From assembly GCA_031277255.1 (NCBI GenBank), contig JAITMS010000125.1:1-36984 (forward strand): a DNA stretch of 36,984 nucleotides. The letters run 5' to 3'. A program made the position numbers and the translations under genes. Position 1 is the stretch's first letter, and each line of letters starts with the position of its first letter. Under the pieces are notes generated by a model. It ran no database searches. It saw only the letters and a list, made by a program, of their open reading frames with translations, and was not told where the DNA came from. The stretch comes from Azonexus sp. (GTDB taxonomy: Bacteria > Pseudomonadota > Gammaproteobacteria > Burkholderiales > Rhodocyclaceae). Shown piece after piece: positions 28,930-36,144 of the stretch.

Positions 28930-29908
28930 ACACGGCGGGCGTTTGCGCCAAGCCGCCGCCCGATACGGCATCCCGCTTGCTGACTGGCTCGATTTGTCGA
29001 CCGGCATCAACCCACGGGGCTGGCCGGTGCCGCCGCTGCCGCCCGCAGTCTGGCAGCGCCTGCCGGAAGACGGCGACGGTCTGGAAGACGCCGCCGCCCG
29101 CTACTACGGCAACGCCAGCCTGTTGCCGACCGCCGGTTCGCAGGCGGCGATCCAGACGCTGCCGACGCTGCTGCCGCGCGCCACGGTGGCCTGTGTCAGC
29201 CCGCTTTACAGCGAACATCAGGAAGCCTGGCGGCGGGCCGGGCACCAGACGCGGTTTCTCGACACGCTGCCACGGGCGCTGGCGGCGATGACGCCCTATG
29301 TGCTGCTGTGCAACCCGAACAATCCGAGCGCCGACCATCATCGCCGCGCGGCGGTGCTGGCCGCTGCCGGGGAGTTACGGCAACGCGGCGGCTGGCTGAT
29401 GGTCGACGAGGCTTTTGTCGATCCAGGGCCGGAACTGAGCGTGACGGCGCTGGCCGGGACGGCGGACGCGCCCAATCTGATCGTGCTGCGCTCCCTCGGC
29501 AAATTTTTTGGCCTCGCGGGCGCTCGCGTCGGCTTTGTTTTTGCCGGGCGGGAACTGCTCGGACGGCTCGCCGAGGCGCTCGGCCCGTGGCGCGTCAGCG
29601 GCCCGGCGCGGGAAGTCGCCCGGCTGGCGCTGCAAGATAGCGCCTGGCAGGCGGCGGCGCGGCAACGCCTCACCCGCGACAGCGAACGCCTGCGGCAGTT
29701 GCTGACGCCCTTGGGCGAAGTCCGGGCGACGGCGCTGTTTGCCACACTGACGACGGCGCGGACGGAGGAATGGCATGAACATCTGGCGACGCGCGGCATC
29801 CTCACCCGCCGCTTCGCTTCGCCGCCGCTGCTGCGTTGCGGCCTGCCCGGCGACGAGGCGGGCTGGCAGCGCCTGACGGCGGCGCTCAAGGCGTGGCAAA
29901 GGACATGA
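28922..29908 (+). CDS. cobD: Threonine-phosphate decarboxylase CobD
   Basis: The 328-residue fold-type I PLP enzyme starts at 28922 within the end of cbiB. It has [13 protein letters not shown] at the N-terminus, [23 protein letters not shown], and the PLP lysine in [17 protein letters not shown]. It makes (R)-1-amino-2-propanol phosphate from threonine phosphate for CbiB. The substrate kinase (PduX/BluE type) is not in the window. Confidence 0.93.
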
Positions 29909-30798
29909 AATTTTTATCTGGCATCGCCCTCATCGTCGCCTGCCTGAGCGTCCCGCCGCTGGCCCGCGCCGAGATTGCCGTCAAGGATGATGCCGGTCAC
30001 GATGTTCGCCTGCCGCAACCAGCGCAGCGCATTGTCACGCTGGCCCCGCATCTGGCCGAACTGCTGTTTGCCGCCGGAGCCGGGGAGAAACTGGTCGGCG
30101 CGGTCGATTACAGCGATTACCCGCCCGCGGCGAAAAAAGCGGCGCGCGTTGGCGGCTATGACCGCCTCGATCTTGAAGCCATCGCCGCCCTCAAACCAGA
30201 TCTGGCGCTGGCCTGGGAGAGCGGCAACAACCCGGCCCAGATCGACAGGCTGCGCGCCCTCGGCGTGACTGTCTATCTCTCCGAGCCGAGCCGGATGGCG
30301 GATGTCGCCAGCCAGATCGAACGCCTCGGCCAACTGGCGGGCAGCGAGGCCGTCGCTCAAGCGGCGGCGCGGCGCTTCCGCGCGCGGCTCGACACGCTGC
30401 GCGCCGCCAATGCCGATAAACCGAAGGTGCGCGTGTTTTACCAGCTCTGGAACGCGCCCCTGATGACCGTCGGCGGCCCGCAGATCATCAGCGACGCCAT
30501 CGCCCTCTGCGGCGGCGTCAATATCTTTGCCCAGATTGACCGCGTCGCGCCGACGGTCAATATCGAAGCCGTGCTCGCCGCCGACCCGGAGGTCATCATC
30601 GCCGCCGGCATGGGCGACGCCCGCCCGGACTGGCTGCGCGACTGGCAACGCTGGCCGGAGATGACCGCCGTCAAGCGCGACAATCTCTTTCACATCGACC
30701 CCGACATCCTGGTCCGGCACACACCGCGCCTGCTCGACGGCGCAGCCAGACTCTGCGCCGATCTCGACCTGGCCCGCCAGCGTCGGCCCGCGCGCTAA
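29905..30798 (+). CDS. btuF: Cobalamin-binding periplasmic protein BtuF-like
   Basis: The 297-residue protein has AAAGGA before its ATG and a signal peptide ending in ARA before EIAVKDD. It is a class III ABC binding protein: VTLAPHLAELLFAAGAGEKL, VDYSDYPPAA, IAALKPDLALAWESG, and ADPEVIIAAG in the second lobe. Two conserved acidic positions that contact BtuCD in E. coli are plausible but cannot be placed exactly by eye. Last gene of the riboswitch operon; the permease and ATPase that it would serve are at 6172-7916. Siderophore or heme binding is less likely given the operon. Confidence 0.9.
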   Translation: MKFLSGIALIVACLSVPPLARAEIAVKDDAGHDVRLPQPAQRIVTLAPHLAELLFAAGAGEKLVGAVDYSDYPPAAKKAARVGGYDRLDLEAIAALKPDLALAWESGNNPAQIDRLRALGVTVYLSEPSRMADVASQIERLGQLAGSEAVAQAAARRFRARLDTLRAANADKPKVRVFYQLWNAPLMTVGGPQIISDAIALCGGVNIFAQIDRVAPTVNIEAVLAADPEVIIAAGMGDARPDWLRDWQRWPEMTAVKRDNLFHIDPDILVRHTPRLLDGAARLCADLDLARQRRPAR

Positions 30799-30817
30799 CC
30801 GCCGTTGGCGGCCATTT
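30797..30817 (+). terminator. Weak terminator after btuF
   Basis: CCGCC (30797-30801) / GGCGG (30805-30809) with a 3-base loop is followed by CCATTTTT. The stem overlaps the btuF stop codon and is short. Confidence 0.4.
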
Positions 30818-30852
30818 TTGATGTGTCAAAAGGCCCGTCGTTGCGGGCCGTC

Positions 30853-30858
30853 TATAAT
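30853..30858 (+). promoter_or_regulatory. Probable -10 of the SCO1 operon
   Basis: A perfect TATAAT stands 28 bases before the ATG at 30886. No good -35 is found at 16-18 bases; the DNA upstream holds the hairpin GGCCCG/CGGGCC. An activator-dependent or weak -35 promoter is possible. Confidence 0.5.
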
Positions 30859-30885
30859 CGCTTGTCCTGTTCGTGAGAGTCGTCG

Positions 30886-31227
30886 ATGAAGCCCATGAAG
30901 CTCCTGCTGTCCGGCCTTGCCGCTTTGCTCATCCTCTGCCCCGCCCGCGCCGACGAGGCGGCGGGCGACGAGGCCATTGCCCGTCTTGGCCGCCTCAACG
31001 GCGTTGCCCTGGCCTGCGAGCAACCGGCCATCGCCAGCCGGGTGCGCCATCTGATGCAGACCAGCGCGCCCAAGACGCGCGGCAATGGCGAAATTTTTGA
31101 ACAGGCCACCAGCGCCGCCTTTCTTGAGCAAGGCCAAGGGCGCGAATGCCCCGACATCGCCGCTTTCAACCGGCAACTCGGCGACGCGGAGCAGGCCTTG
31201 CGGCAAGTCTGGCCGTCGCCGCAATGA
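30886..31227 (+). CDS. Small exported protein with two cysteines, unknown function
   Basis: The 113-residue protein has a signal peptide (LLLSGLAALLILCPARA, then DEAAG), GAGAG upstream of the ATG, and a mature part of about 90 residues with two cysteines (ALACEQPA and GRECPDIA). I do not recognise the family. Its stop overlaps the SCO1 start (ATGA), so the two are coupled. A periplasmic partner in copper or redox chemistry is a guess from that coupling alone. Confidence 0.75.
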   Translation: MKPMKLLLSGLAALLILCPARADEAAGDEAIARLGRLNGVALACEQPAIASRVRHLMQTSAPKTRGNGEIFEQATSAAFLEQGQGRECPDIAAFNRQLGDAEQALRQVWPSPQ

Positions 31228-31811
31228 AATCCCTGTTCCTGCTGTTGCTCTGCGCCCTCCTCGCCGGAGCCGCCAGCGGCCAGTCAGCGCATCAACGGCT
31301 GCTCGATGAACAGAACGAGCGCATCATTCCGCGCTATCTGCTGCAAGACCCGAATGGCCGCGCCGTCAGCAACGACGATTTCCGGGGCCGCTTCCAGTTG
31401 ATTACCTTCGGCTATACCTATTGCCCCGATATTTGCCCGACCACGCTGGTCGACATGGCCGCCGCGCTCACCCGCCTCGGCGACAAGGCGGCGCGCCTGC
31501 AAGCCATTTTCATCACCGTCGACCCTGAGCGCGACAGCGGCGAGGTGTTGCGCACTTACACCGCCTTTTTCGACCCGCGCATTCTCGGCCTGACCGGCTC
31601 GCCCGCCCTGATCCGCCGCGCTGCCGACAATTTCCGCATCCGCTACGCCAAGGTCGTCAACGCCGACGGCACGCCGGAAAATTACGCGGTCGACCATTCG
31701 GCAGGCATGATTCTGCTGGGGCCGGACGGCGTTTTCATCGAGAAATTCGCCTACGCCACACCGGTCGACACGCTGGTCGAAACCCTCTCGCCCCTGCTGG
31801 CAGCGCCCTAG
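31224..31811 (+). CDS. SCO1/SenC-family copper chaperone
   Basis: The 195-residue protein has a signal or anchor N-terminus (LFLLLLCALLAGAASG) and a thioredoxin-like fold with the copper-binding CXXXC (TYCPDICPTTL) and the later His in VDHSAGMILL. ITVDPERDS is also characteristic. SCO proteins deliver copper to the CuA site of cytochrome oxidase or act as periplasmic thiol reductases. No oxidase genes are in view. Last chromosomal gene before the prophage remnant. Confidence 0.93.
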   Translation: MKSLFLLLLCALLAGAASGQSAHQRLLDEQNERIIPRYLLQDPNGRAVSNDDFRGRFQLITFGYTYCPDICPTTLVDMAAALTRLGDKAARLQAIFITVDPERDSGEVLRTYTAFFDPRILGLTGSPALIRRAADNFRIRYAKVVNADGTPENYAVDHSAGMILLGPDGVFIEKFAYATPVDTLVETLSPLLAAP

Positions 31812-32049
31812 ACCGGGGCGCTCCTTATGTTCCATATGAATTGAACTTTGAGATTACGCCGTATTTGGTGCACACTGAGAATGAGTCTTGGTTGTTCTCG
31901 CTCGCTCTGACCTTTTTATGATAAACAGAGGTGAGATAAATGGGCGGGGAAAACTGCGATAAATGGCGGAAGAGGGTGGAAGAAGGCGGGGGTTGGCGGA
32001 TGGGGATTGCAAAACGTTTTCACCCACTGAAAACGAGGGGCGGGTGGAT
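31812..32049. other. Junction between chromosome and prophage remnant
   Basis: This 238-base stretch between the SCO1 stop and the gpG stop has no gene I can support, no clear terminator for either side, and no direct repeat that I can recognise as an att or target duplication. It contains an A/T-rich part (31830-31940) and a purine-rich G/A run (31941-32010). Confidence 0.6.
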
Positions 32050-32604
32050 TTATTGCCCGCTCAGAGCATCGTCGAGGTTGCGGCGGAGGATGTCGAGGAT
32101 GGTGGTTTCGTCGTCGTTGGAGAGGCCGAGGAAGGGGCGGGCGGGGATTTTGCCGTTGCGGGAGCCGAATTGGTGGACGGCAGCGCCAGCGCTCCACAGG
32201 TTGGCGAAGCGGTTGGTGCCGACAAAGAGGGTGTCGCCTGCAACCTGGTAGGCGATCTTGTCGCGCAGCTCGCCTGTATCGACCAGCGGCTTCTTGTTGG
32301 TGGCGCGGGCGCTGCCTCTGGCGTTCAATCTGCCGTCTCTGCCGAAATGCCGTCCGCGCGCGCTCTGGTCGCCTGTTGACGCGCCGGAGAGGTAGTTGAG
32401 GTAGGTGGCCTCGCTGTTGGGCAGCCAGTGGGTGCCATCGGGGGCGGTGCTGGTTGCGAAGCGTTGCTTGGTTGATTCGACCAGATACTCGCCGATTTCC
32501 ATCAGGACGCCCCTCATGCCGCCGGGTTCGAGGGTGTTGGCGAGGTAGTTGAGCGCCTCCTGGACGGGAGCGCTGTTCATTTCGATGGTGATGCGGTCGG
32601 GCAT
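32050..32604 (-). CDS. Phage virion morphogenesis protein (Mu gpG-like)
   Basis: The 184-residue protein has the features of the phage virion morphogenesis / tail completion family: an N-terminal helical part (VQEALNYLANTL), GEYLVESTKQRFATSTAPDG with the W in THWLPNS, KPLVDTGELRDKIAYQV, and the C-terminal VHQFGSRNGKIPARPFLGLS. The segment PARPFLGLS is the hallmark of the family. In Mu-like phages this gene follows gene F. It is the last phage gene; the next ones of the Mu order are missing. Confidence 0.9.
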   Translation of the reverse strand: MPDRITIEMNSAPVQEALNYLANTLEPGGMRGVLMEIGEYLVESTKQRFATSTAPDGTHWLPNSEATYLNYLSGASTGDQSARGRHFGRDGRLNARGSARATNKKPLVDTGELRDKIAYQVAGDTLFVGTNRFANLWSAGAAVHQFGSRNGKIPARPFLGLSNDDETTILDILRRNLDDALSGQ

Positions 32605-32610
32605 GGCGTA

Positions 32611-32934
32611 TCAGAAAATCAGCGTGCCGCCGCTGGCCTCGCCCATCAGTTTTTCCGTGTAGTCCGGTTCGAGATACGGATAGTGGGGGGCAAGAACATC
32701 GGGTAGGAGGTGGCTGCGGCCAATAATGGCAGCCATGTCGACATAGGATTTCAGCGGCTCGGCGCTCAATTCATGGCTGGCGCGTGGAATCGGATGCAGC
32801 GTGACATGCTCGCGTGGAGAAAAATCCTTGACGTACTCCGCACCTTGGCCGGTAAGCGACCCGGCAGCCGGGTCCCACTCCATGTCCAAAGGGTCGTCAA
32901 CACGAGGGTTAACAGGGTCGCATCGCAGTCTCAT
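32611..32934 (-). CDS. Small acidic protein of unknown function; candidate immunity protein
   Basis: The 107-residue protein has many Asp and Glu and few Lys and Arg, and no signal peptide or membrane segment. Its start overlaps the stop of the head-protein gene by four bases, so it is translated together with it. I do not recognise the family, and Mu has no gene here. In phage-encoded MuF polymorphic toxins, a small immunity gene follows the toxin directly (family knowledge). Position, acidity and coupling fit that role, but it is inference. An accessory head protein is the alternative. Confidence 0.7.
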   Translation of the reverse strand: MRLRCDPVNPRVDDPLDMEWDPAAGSLTGQGAEYVKDFSPREHVTLHPIPRASHELSAEPLKSYVDMAAIIGRSHLLPDVLAPHYPYLEPDYTEKLMGEASGGTLIF

Positions 32935-34454
32935 GGTTTCCAGTGATGCAACAAACCGACAACAAAGTCAAGCATTTCGGGATCATCGACAGCCAGTTTT
33001 TTAAGCCATTTCATATCACCCTCATGCCCAAACACCGTCTGAAACGCCGACGACATCACTTCCAACGCACCAAGCCCCTCGTATTCCTTGCCCCAATAGG
33101 GGTCGATATAGTGATCCTCACGGGTTTTTTCCCAAGTCTCATAACCCCATCCCGGCCTCAAGGTACGCAGCTTTTTGAGTGGATCGCCTCGTGTTCGCTG
33201 TTGGTGCAATGCCTGAAACAGCGCATCCAATTCCGGCATGGCCTCTTGCAGACGGTGGGCGTATTCGTGAATTGCCGTGTCAAAGACACTGCGATCTTGT
33301 AGATCAAGGGCGATAAATCCGTCCCCACGCTTCACGTCAACCTTGCCAAAAGCGGGGACTCTCATTACCCCCTCCTCGGCGGCTCTGAAGTAAAAGCCTC
33401 GCTTAACGCCGCCCTTGGCCGACAACTTGCCCATCGCGTCCGCCTTGGCTGTCCAACTATCAGGATAGCGCATGGAGGCTTCTTTCATTATGTCGCTGGC
33501 CGCTCCGCGCGTCGCCAGCACGGCGGGTGTTGCCGTACTGACGCCGTGGCGCGAGAGCGACTGCGCCAGCGCCGCCTGAAATCCCGCCGGGTCGGTTGCG
33601 GCATCTGGCAGGCTGTGGCGCAACGCCTGCCCGGCGGCGATAAACTCATCGAGGGTCGCAGGTGTGGCTGTCTGCGGCGAGAGCACTGACGCAACATTGT
33701 CCCGCAGCGCCGCAGCCAGTGGCGGCGGCAGCTTCTTTGTCTTGGCGTCGATCAGTTCCTGCAAGTCGGTGTGGGCATTGGCCCCCGGCGCGTAGTCCCA
33801 GCCCTTGTCGATGCCGACGGGCGCGCCGGTTTTGGGGTCGATGGCGTCCCATCCGGCGGGCGGCTCGGTCGCGTCGTTTGGCCCCGGCGCGTGGACGGCG
33901 ACGATACGGCAGCGGCAGCCCCAGCCGTTGGGCGGGTAGTGGGTTTGCCAGAAGGGGTGGTCGTAGCGGAGCGTCAGCCGCATGTCGCCCCAGGCTTGAT
34001 GCTGCGGGCGCGGGTGCGGCGCCGAATCGTTATGGACATAACGCCAGTAGGGCGCGCGTTTCTGCAATTCCGGGTCATTCAACTGTTGCCAGCGCCCGGC
34101 GGCGTAGCTGGTGGAGAGATTCGTCTCAAAAATCACCCGCGTCCGCCAGGCGCGGCCCGCTGCTGTGTCTTCGCCCGTCCAGCCCGTCCAGCCGTGTTTG
34201 GCGACGATGGCCGCAAAATCCTCGCGGAAGGTTTTCAGGCCCGTGCCGCCGCTGATGCCCTTGTCGATGGCCTGGCGCAGATCGTTCAGAAGATCGGCCT
34301 TCATCGCCCCGGCGACGACGAAGGCGCGGTCGTGGGCGGCTTTGACGATGTCATCCCAGCGTTCTGTCGGCAGGTTGAGCTTCCGGCGGAAGAACTCAAT
34401 CTGTTCGGTAAAGGGCAGATTGAAAGCCCCTTGCAGCGAGGGCGAGGTCGCCAT
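32931..34454 (-). CDS. Mu F-like (MuF) phage head protein with C-terminal zinc-metallopeptidase-like domain
   Basis: The 507-residue protein has three parts. Residues 1-190 are a Mu gpF / SPP1 gp7-type head morphogenesis domain, with FNLPFTEQIEFFRRKLNLP, RVIFETNLSTSYAAGR, WRYVHNDS..HPRPQHQAW and the cysteine signature PPNGWGCRCRI. Residues 190-320 form a Pro/Ala/Thr-rich linker. Residues about 325-507 hold a separate domain with the zincin motif HEYAH (396-400) and a possible third ligand, Glu465 in GALEVMSSAF. The DNA for this last part (32931-33480) is visibly richer in A/T than the rest of the gene. An HExxH domain on a MuF scaffold is a known layout of phage polymorphic toxins delivered with the particle (established for MuF toxins); this case is inference. 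Start is ATG 34454, overlapping the portal stop by one base. Confidence 0.85.
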   Translation of the reverse strand: MATSPSLQGAFNLPFTEQIEFFRRKLNLPTERWDDIVKAAHDRAFVVAGAMKADLLNDLRQAIDKGISGGTGLKTFREDFAAIVAKHGWTGWTGEDTAAGRAWRTRVIFETNLSTSYAAGRWQQLNDPELQKRAPYWRYVHNDSAPHPRPQHQAWGDMRLTLRYDHPFWQTHYPPNGWGCRCRIVAVHAPGPNDATEPPAGWDAIDPKTGAPVGIDKGWDYAPGANAHTDLQELIDAKTKKLPPPLAAALRDNVASVLSPQTATPATLDEFIAAGQALRHSLPDAATDPAGFQAALAQSLSRHGVSTATPAVLATRGAASDIMKEASMRYPDSWTAKADAMGKLSAKGGVKRGFYFRAAEEGVMRVPAFGKVDVKRGDGFIALDLQDRSVFDTAIHEYAHRLQEAMPELDALFQALHQQRTRGDPLKKLRTLRPGWGYETWEKTREDHYIDPYWGKEYEGLGALEVMSSAFQTVFGHEGDMKWLKKLAVDDPEMLDFVVGLLHHWKP

Positions 34455-36136
34455 TACCGCCCTTCGTTTACATCGTCGATACCGGCGAGCGTTGCCAGCA
34501 AATAGCCCAGGGCCATGATCTCGACCAGTTGTTCGGTTGGCAGGTCGCCGAACATGGCGAGCAGGCGTTGCTGGATTTCGGTCGGGGTGAGGCCGGGGTT
34601 GTCGGCCAGGAGCCGCTGGATGTCAGTGAGCCAGGCATCGACGACGGGTTGGGCGGCGTCAGCCAGCGGGTCGATGAGGGAGTCGGCGGGGTCGGTGACG
34701 TTGGCAGTGGATGCTGGGGCGGCGAGGGCGGCCAATACAGAGGACAGAGGACTGAGGACTGATGACAGAGAGGTAGTCTGTTTTCTGTCATCAGTTGGTT
34801 TGCGCTGGCTGGAGCCAGCGGAAATTGACTGACTACTGTTTCCTGATTCCCCCTCTGTCCTCAGTCTTCTGTCTTCTGTCTTCTGAACGCCAAACACTGG
34901 CTCGCCGTCGGCGGCCTGCGGGATACGTAGTTTCTCGTGCGCCCAGCTTACCGGAATCATCATCCCGCCTGCCGCCAGCGCGGGCAGGGCCTCGGCGTAG
35001 GTTTTCAGGTCTTCGGCCTCGCCCAGATCGAAGACCCAGCGCGGGCAGCGGCGGTAGTTGTCGATGGCGATGCCGTTTACGACCAGCAGCGGGTAGATCA
35101 GGTCGCGGGTGAGCGTTCCGGCAATCTGGCGGGCGTCCGCCGCCAGAATGTCGCGGCGCACTTCGGCGTGGAGATCGGCGACGCCGCTGCCCATGCCGGT
35201 CGCCTTGGCTTCCGCTGACAGCGTCTGGCCGAGAATGGCCTTGCTTTGCGCGCCGTCGGCCCAGGCGATCATGGCCAGATGCTGGCCGCCATCGCCCGAT
35301 CCGCCCGCCACCTTGTTGATGTCAACGGCCATGCTCTCCGGCATGATGGCGCGGGCATCGTGGCCGAGCGCGGCGACAGACCGGAGCAGGGTCGCCTTTT
35401 CATCGGCGGAGGCGTTTGTACCGTACTTGCCGATGATGATCGGCAGGCCGTAGGTTTCCAGAAACTCGGCAAAGTCGCCGACGGCGTAGGCTTTGTACAA
35501 AAACGGCCAGACTACGGCGCGAAACAGCCCCATGCGCCCGATGTAGCCGGTTTTGACCTTGATGTGCTGGTGCATGATCCAGCCGAAGGGAATCAGGGTC
35601 GCGCCCTCGCCCGTACCGTCGATCAGGCGCAGCTCGCGGCGATTGAGGTCGGTTTGAAACCACGTTTGCGGGCGCGGGTGAAAGCGCGGCAGCCAGTCGC
35701 CGCCCCACCGCTGCCATTCCAGCTCGACGGCGGCAAAGCCGTGGCCGACGGCCTCCATCAAGGCGAGGATCACGTCTTCGAGATCATCGACCGCGTCGCG
35801 CAGCATGGTTTCGGCAAAGGCAGCGGCCTTCTTCTCGGCGCGGGAGGCATCCGCCGGCGGCTCGATGTGCCAGTCGAGGGTGAGCGGGGCGCTCTGGCGC
35901 TTGTCGAACTCGCAGCGCAGATGGGCGTCGCGGTCGAGCATATCGTCAAAAAGCTGGTGCTGGGCAAGGATGTCGCCCTGGTCGGCGGCGCGGAGTATGC
36001 GGGCGGCGCGGGCGGGCGTCAGGCCATCGAGTTGCGAATCGACCACCCGCTGCGCCAGCGTGACGATACGGGCGGTCTGCGGTTCCTTGAGCAGATCGCT
36101 GCTGAACGGGTTGCCGTATTGGTCGACGAGTTTCAT
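34454..36136 (-). CDS. Phage portal protein (Mu gp29-like, DUF935) with repeat-derived insert
   Basis: The 560-residue protein has the DUF935 pattern: LVDQYGNPFSSDLLKEPQTA at the start, FDDMLDRDAHLRCEFDKRQS, GHGFAAVELEWQRWGGDWLP, PFLYKAYAVGDFAEFLETYG, and a C-terminal helical part ending ATLAGIDDVNEGR. Portal proteins form the dodecameric DNA gate of the head. GAGG stands eight bases before the ATG. Residues about 418-466 (beginning VQKTEDRRLRTEGE and continuing SSQRKPTDDRKQ) are encoded by copy B of the dispersed repeat and look nothing like portal protein; the frame is nevertheless kept. The insert lies in the variable region before the C-terminal domain, where it may be tolerated. Confidence 0.9.
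   Translation of the reverse strand: MKLVDQYGNPFSSDLLKEPQTARIVTLAQRVVDSQLDGLTPARAARILRAADQGDILAQHQLFDDMLDRDAHLRCEFDKRQSAPLTLDWHIEPPADASRAEKKAAAFAETMLRDAVDDLEDVILALMEAVGHGFAAVELEWQRWGGDWLPRFHPRPQTWFQTDLNRRELRLIDGTGEGATLIPFGWIMHQHIKVKTGYIGRMGLFRAVVWPFLYKAYAVGDFAEFLETYGLPIIIGKYGTNASADEKATLLRSVAALGHDARAIMPESMAVDINKVAGGSGDGGQHLAMIAWADGAQSKAILGQTLSAEAKATGMGSGVADLHAEVRRDILAADARQIAGTLTRDLIYPLLVVNGIAIDNYRRCPRWVFDLGEAEDLKTYAEALPALAAGGMMIPVSWAHEKLRIPQAADGEPVFGVQKTEDRRLRTEGESGNSSQSISAGSSQRKPTDDRKQTTSLSSVLSPLSSVLAALAAPASTANVTDPADSLIDPLADAAQPVVDAWLTDIQRLLADNPGLTPTEIQQRLLAMFGDLPTEQLVEIMALGYLLATLAGIDDVNEGR
34738..34885. repeat. MITE-like dispersed repeat, copy B (inside the portal gene)
   Basis: The left end CAGAGGACAGAGGACTGAGG and right end CTCAGTCTTCTGTCTTCTG are imperfect inverted repeats. 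The centre CTGGCTGGAGCCAG is palindromic and flanked, as in copy A, by GTCTGTT.TCTGT..TCAGT on the left and TGACTGACTACTG on the right. At 148 bp it is close in size to copy A (26259-26408), with diverged sequence, so the copies are not a recent duplication of each other. Confidence 0.88.
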
Positions 36137-36144
36137 TTTTAACC

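Noticed and set aside
31940-32251. Possible 103-codon gene with an AGAGGTGA upstream of an ATG at the prophage junction
   Set aside because: Most of it is antisense to gpG, the product is Arg/Trp-rich without known features, and the purine-rich run can mimic a ribosome-binding site.
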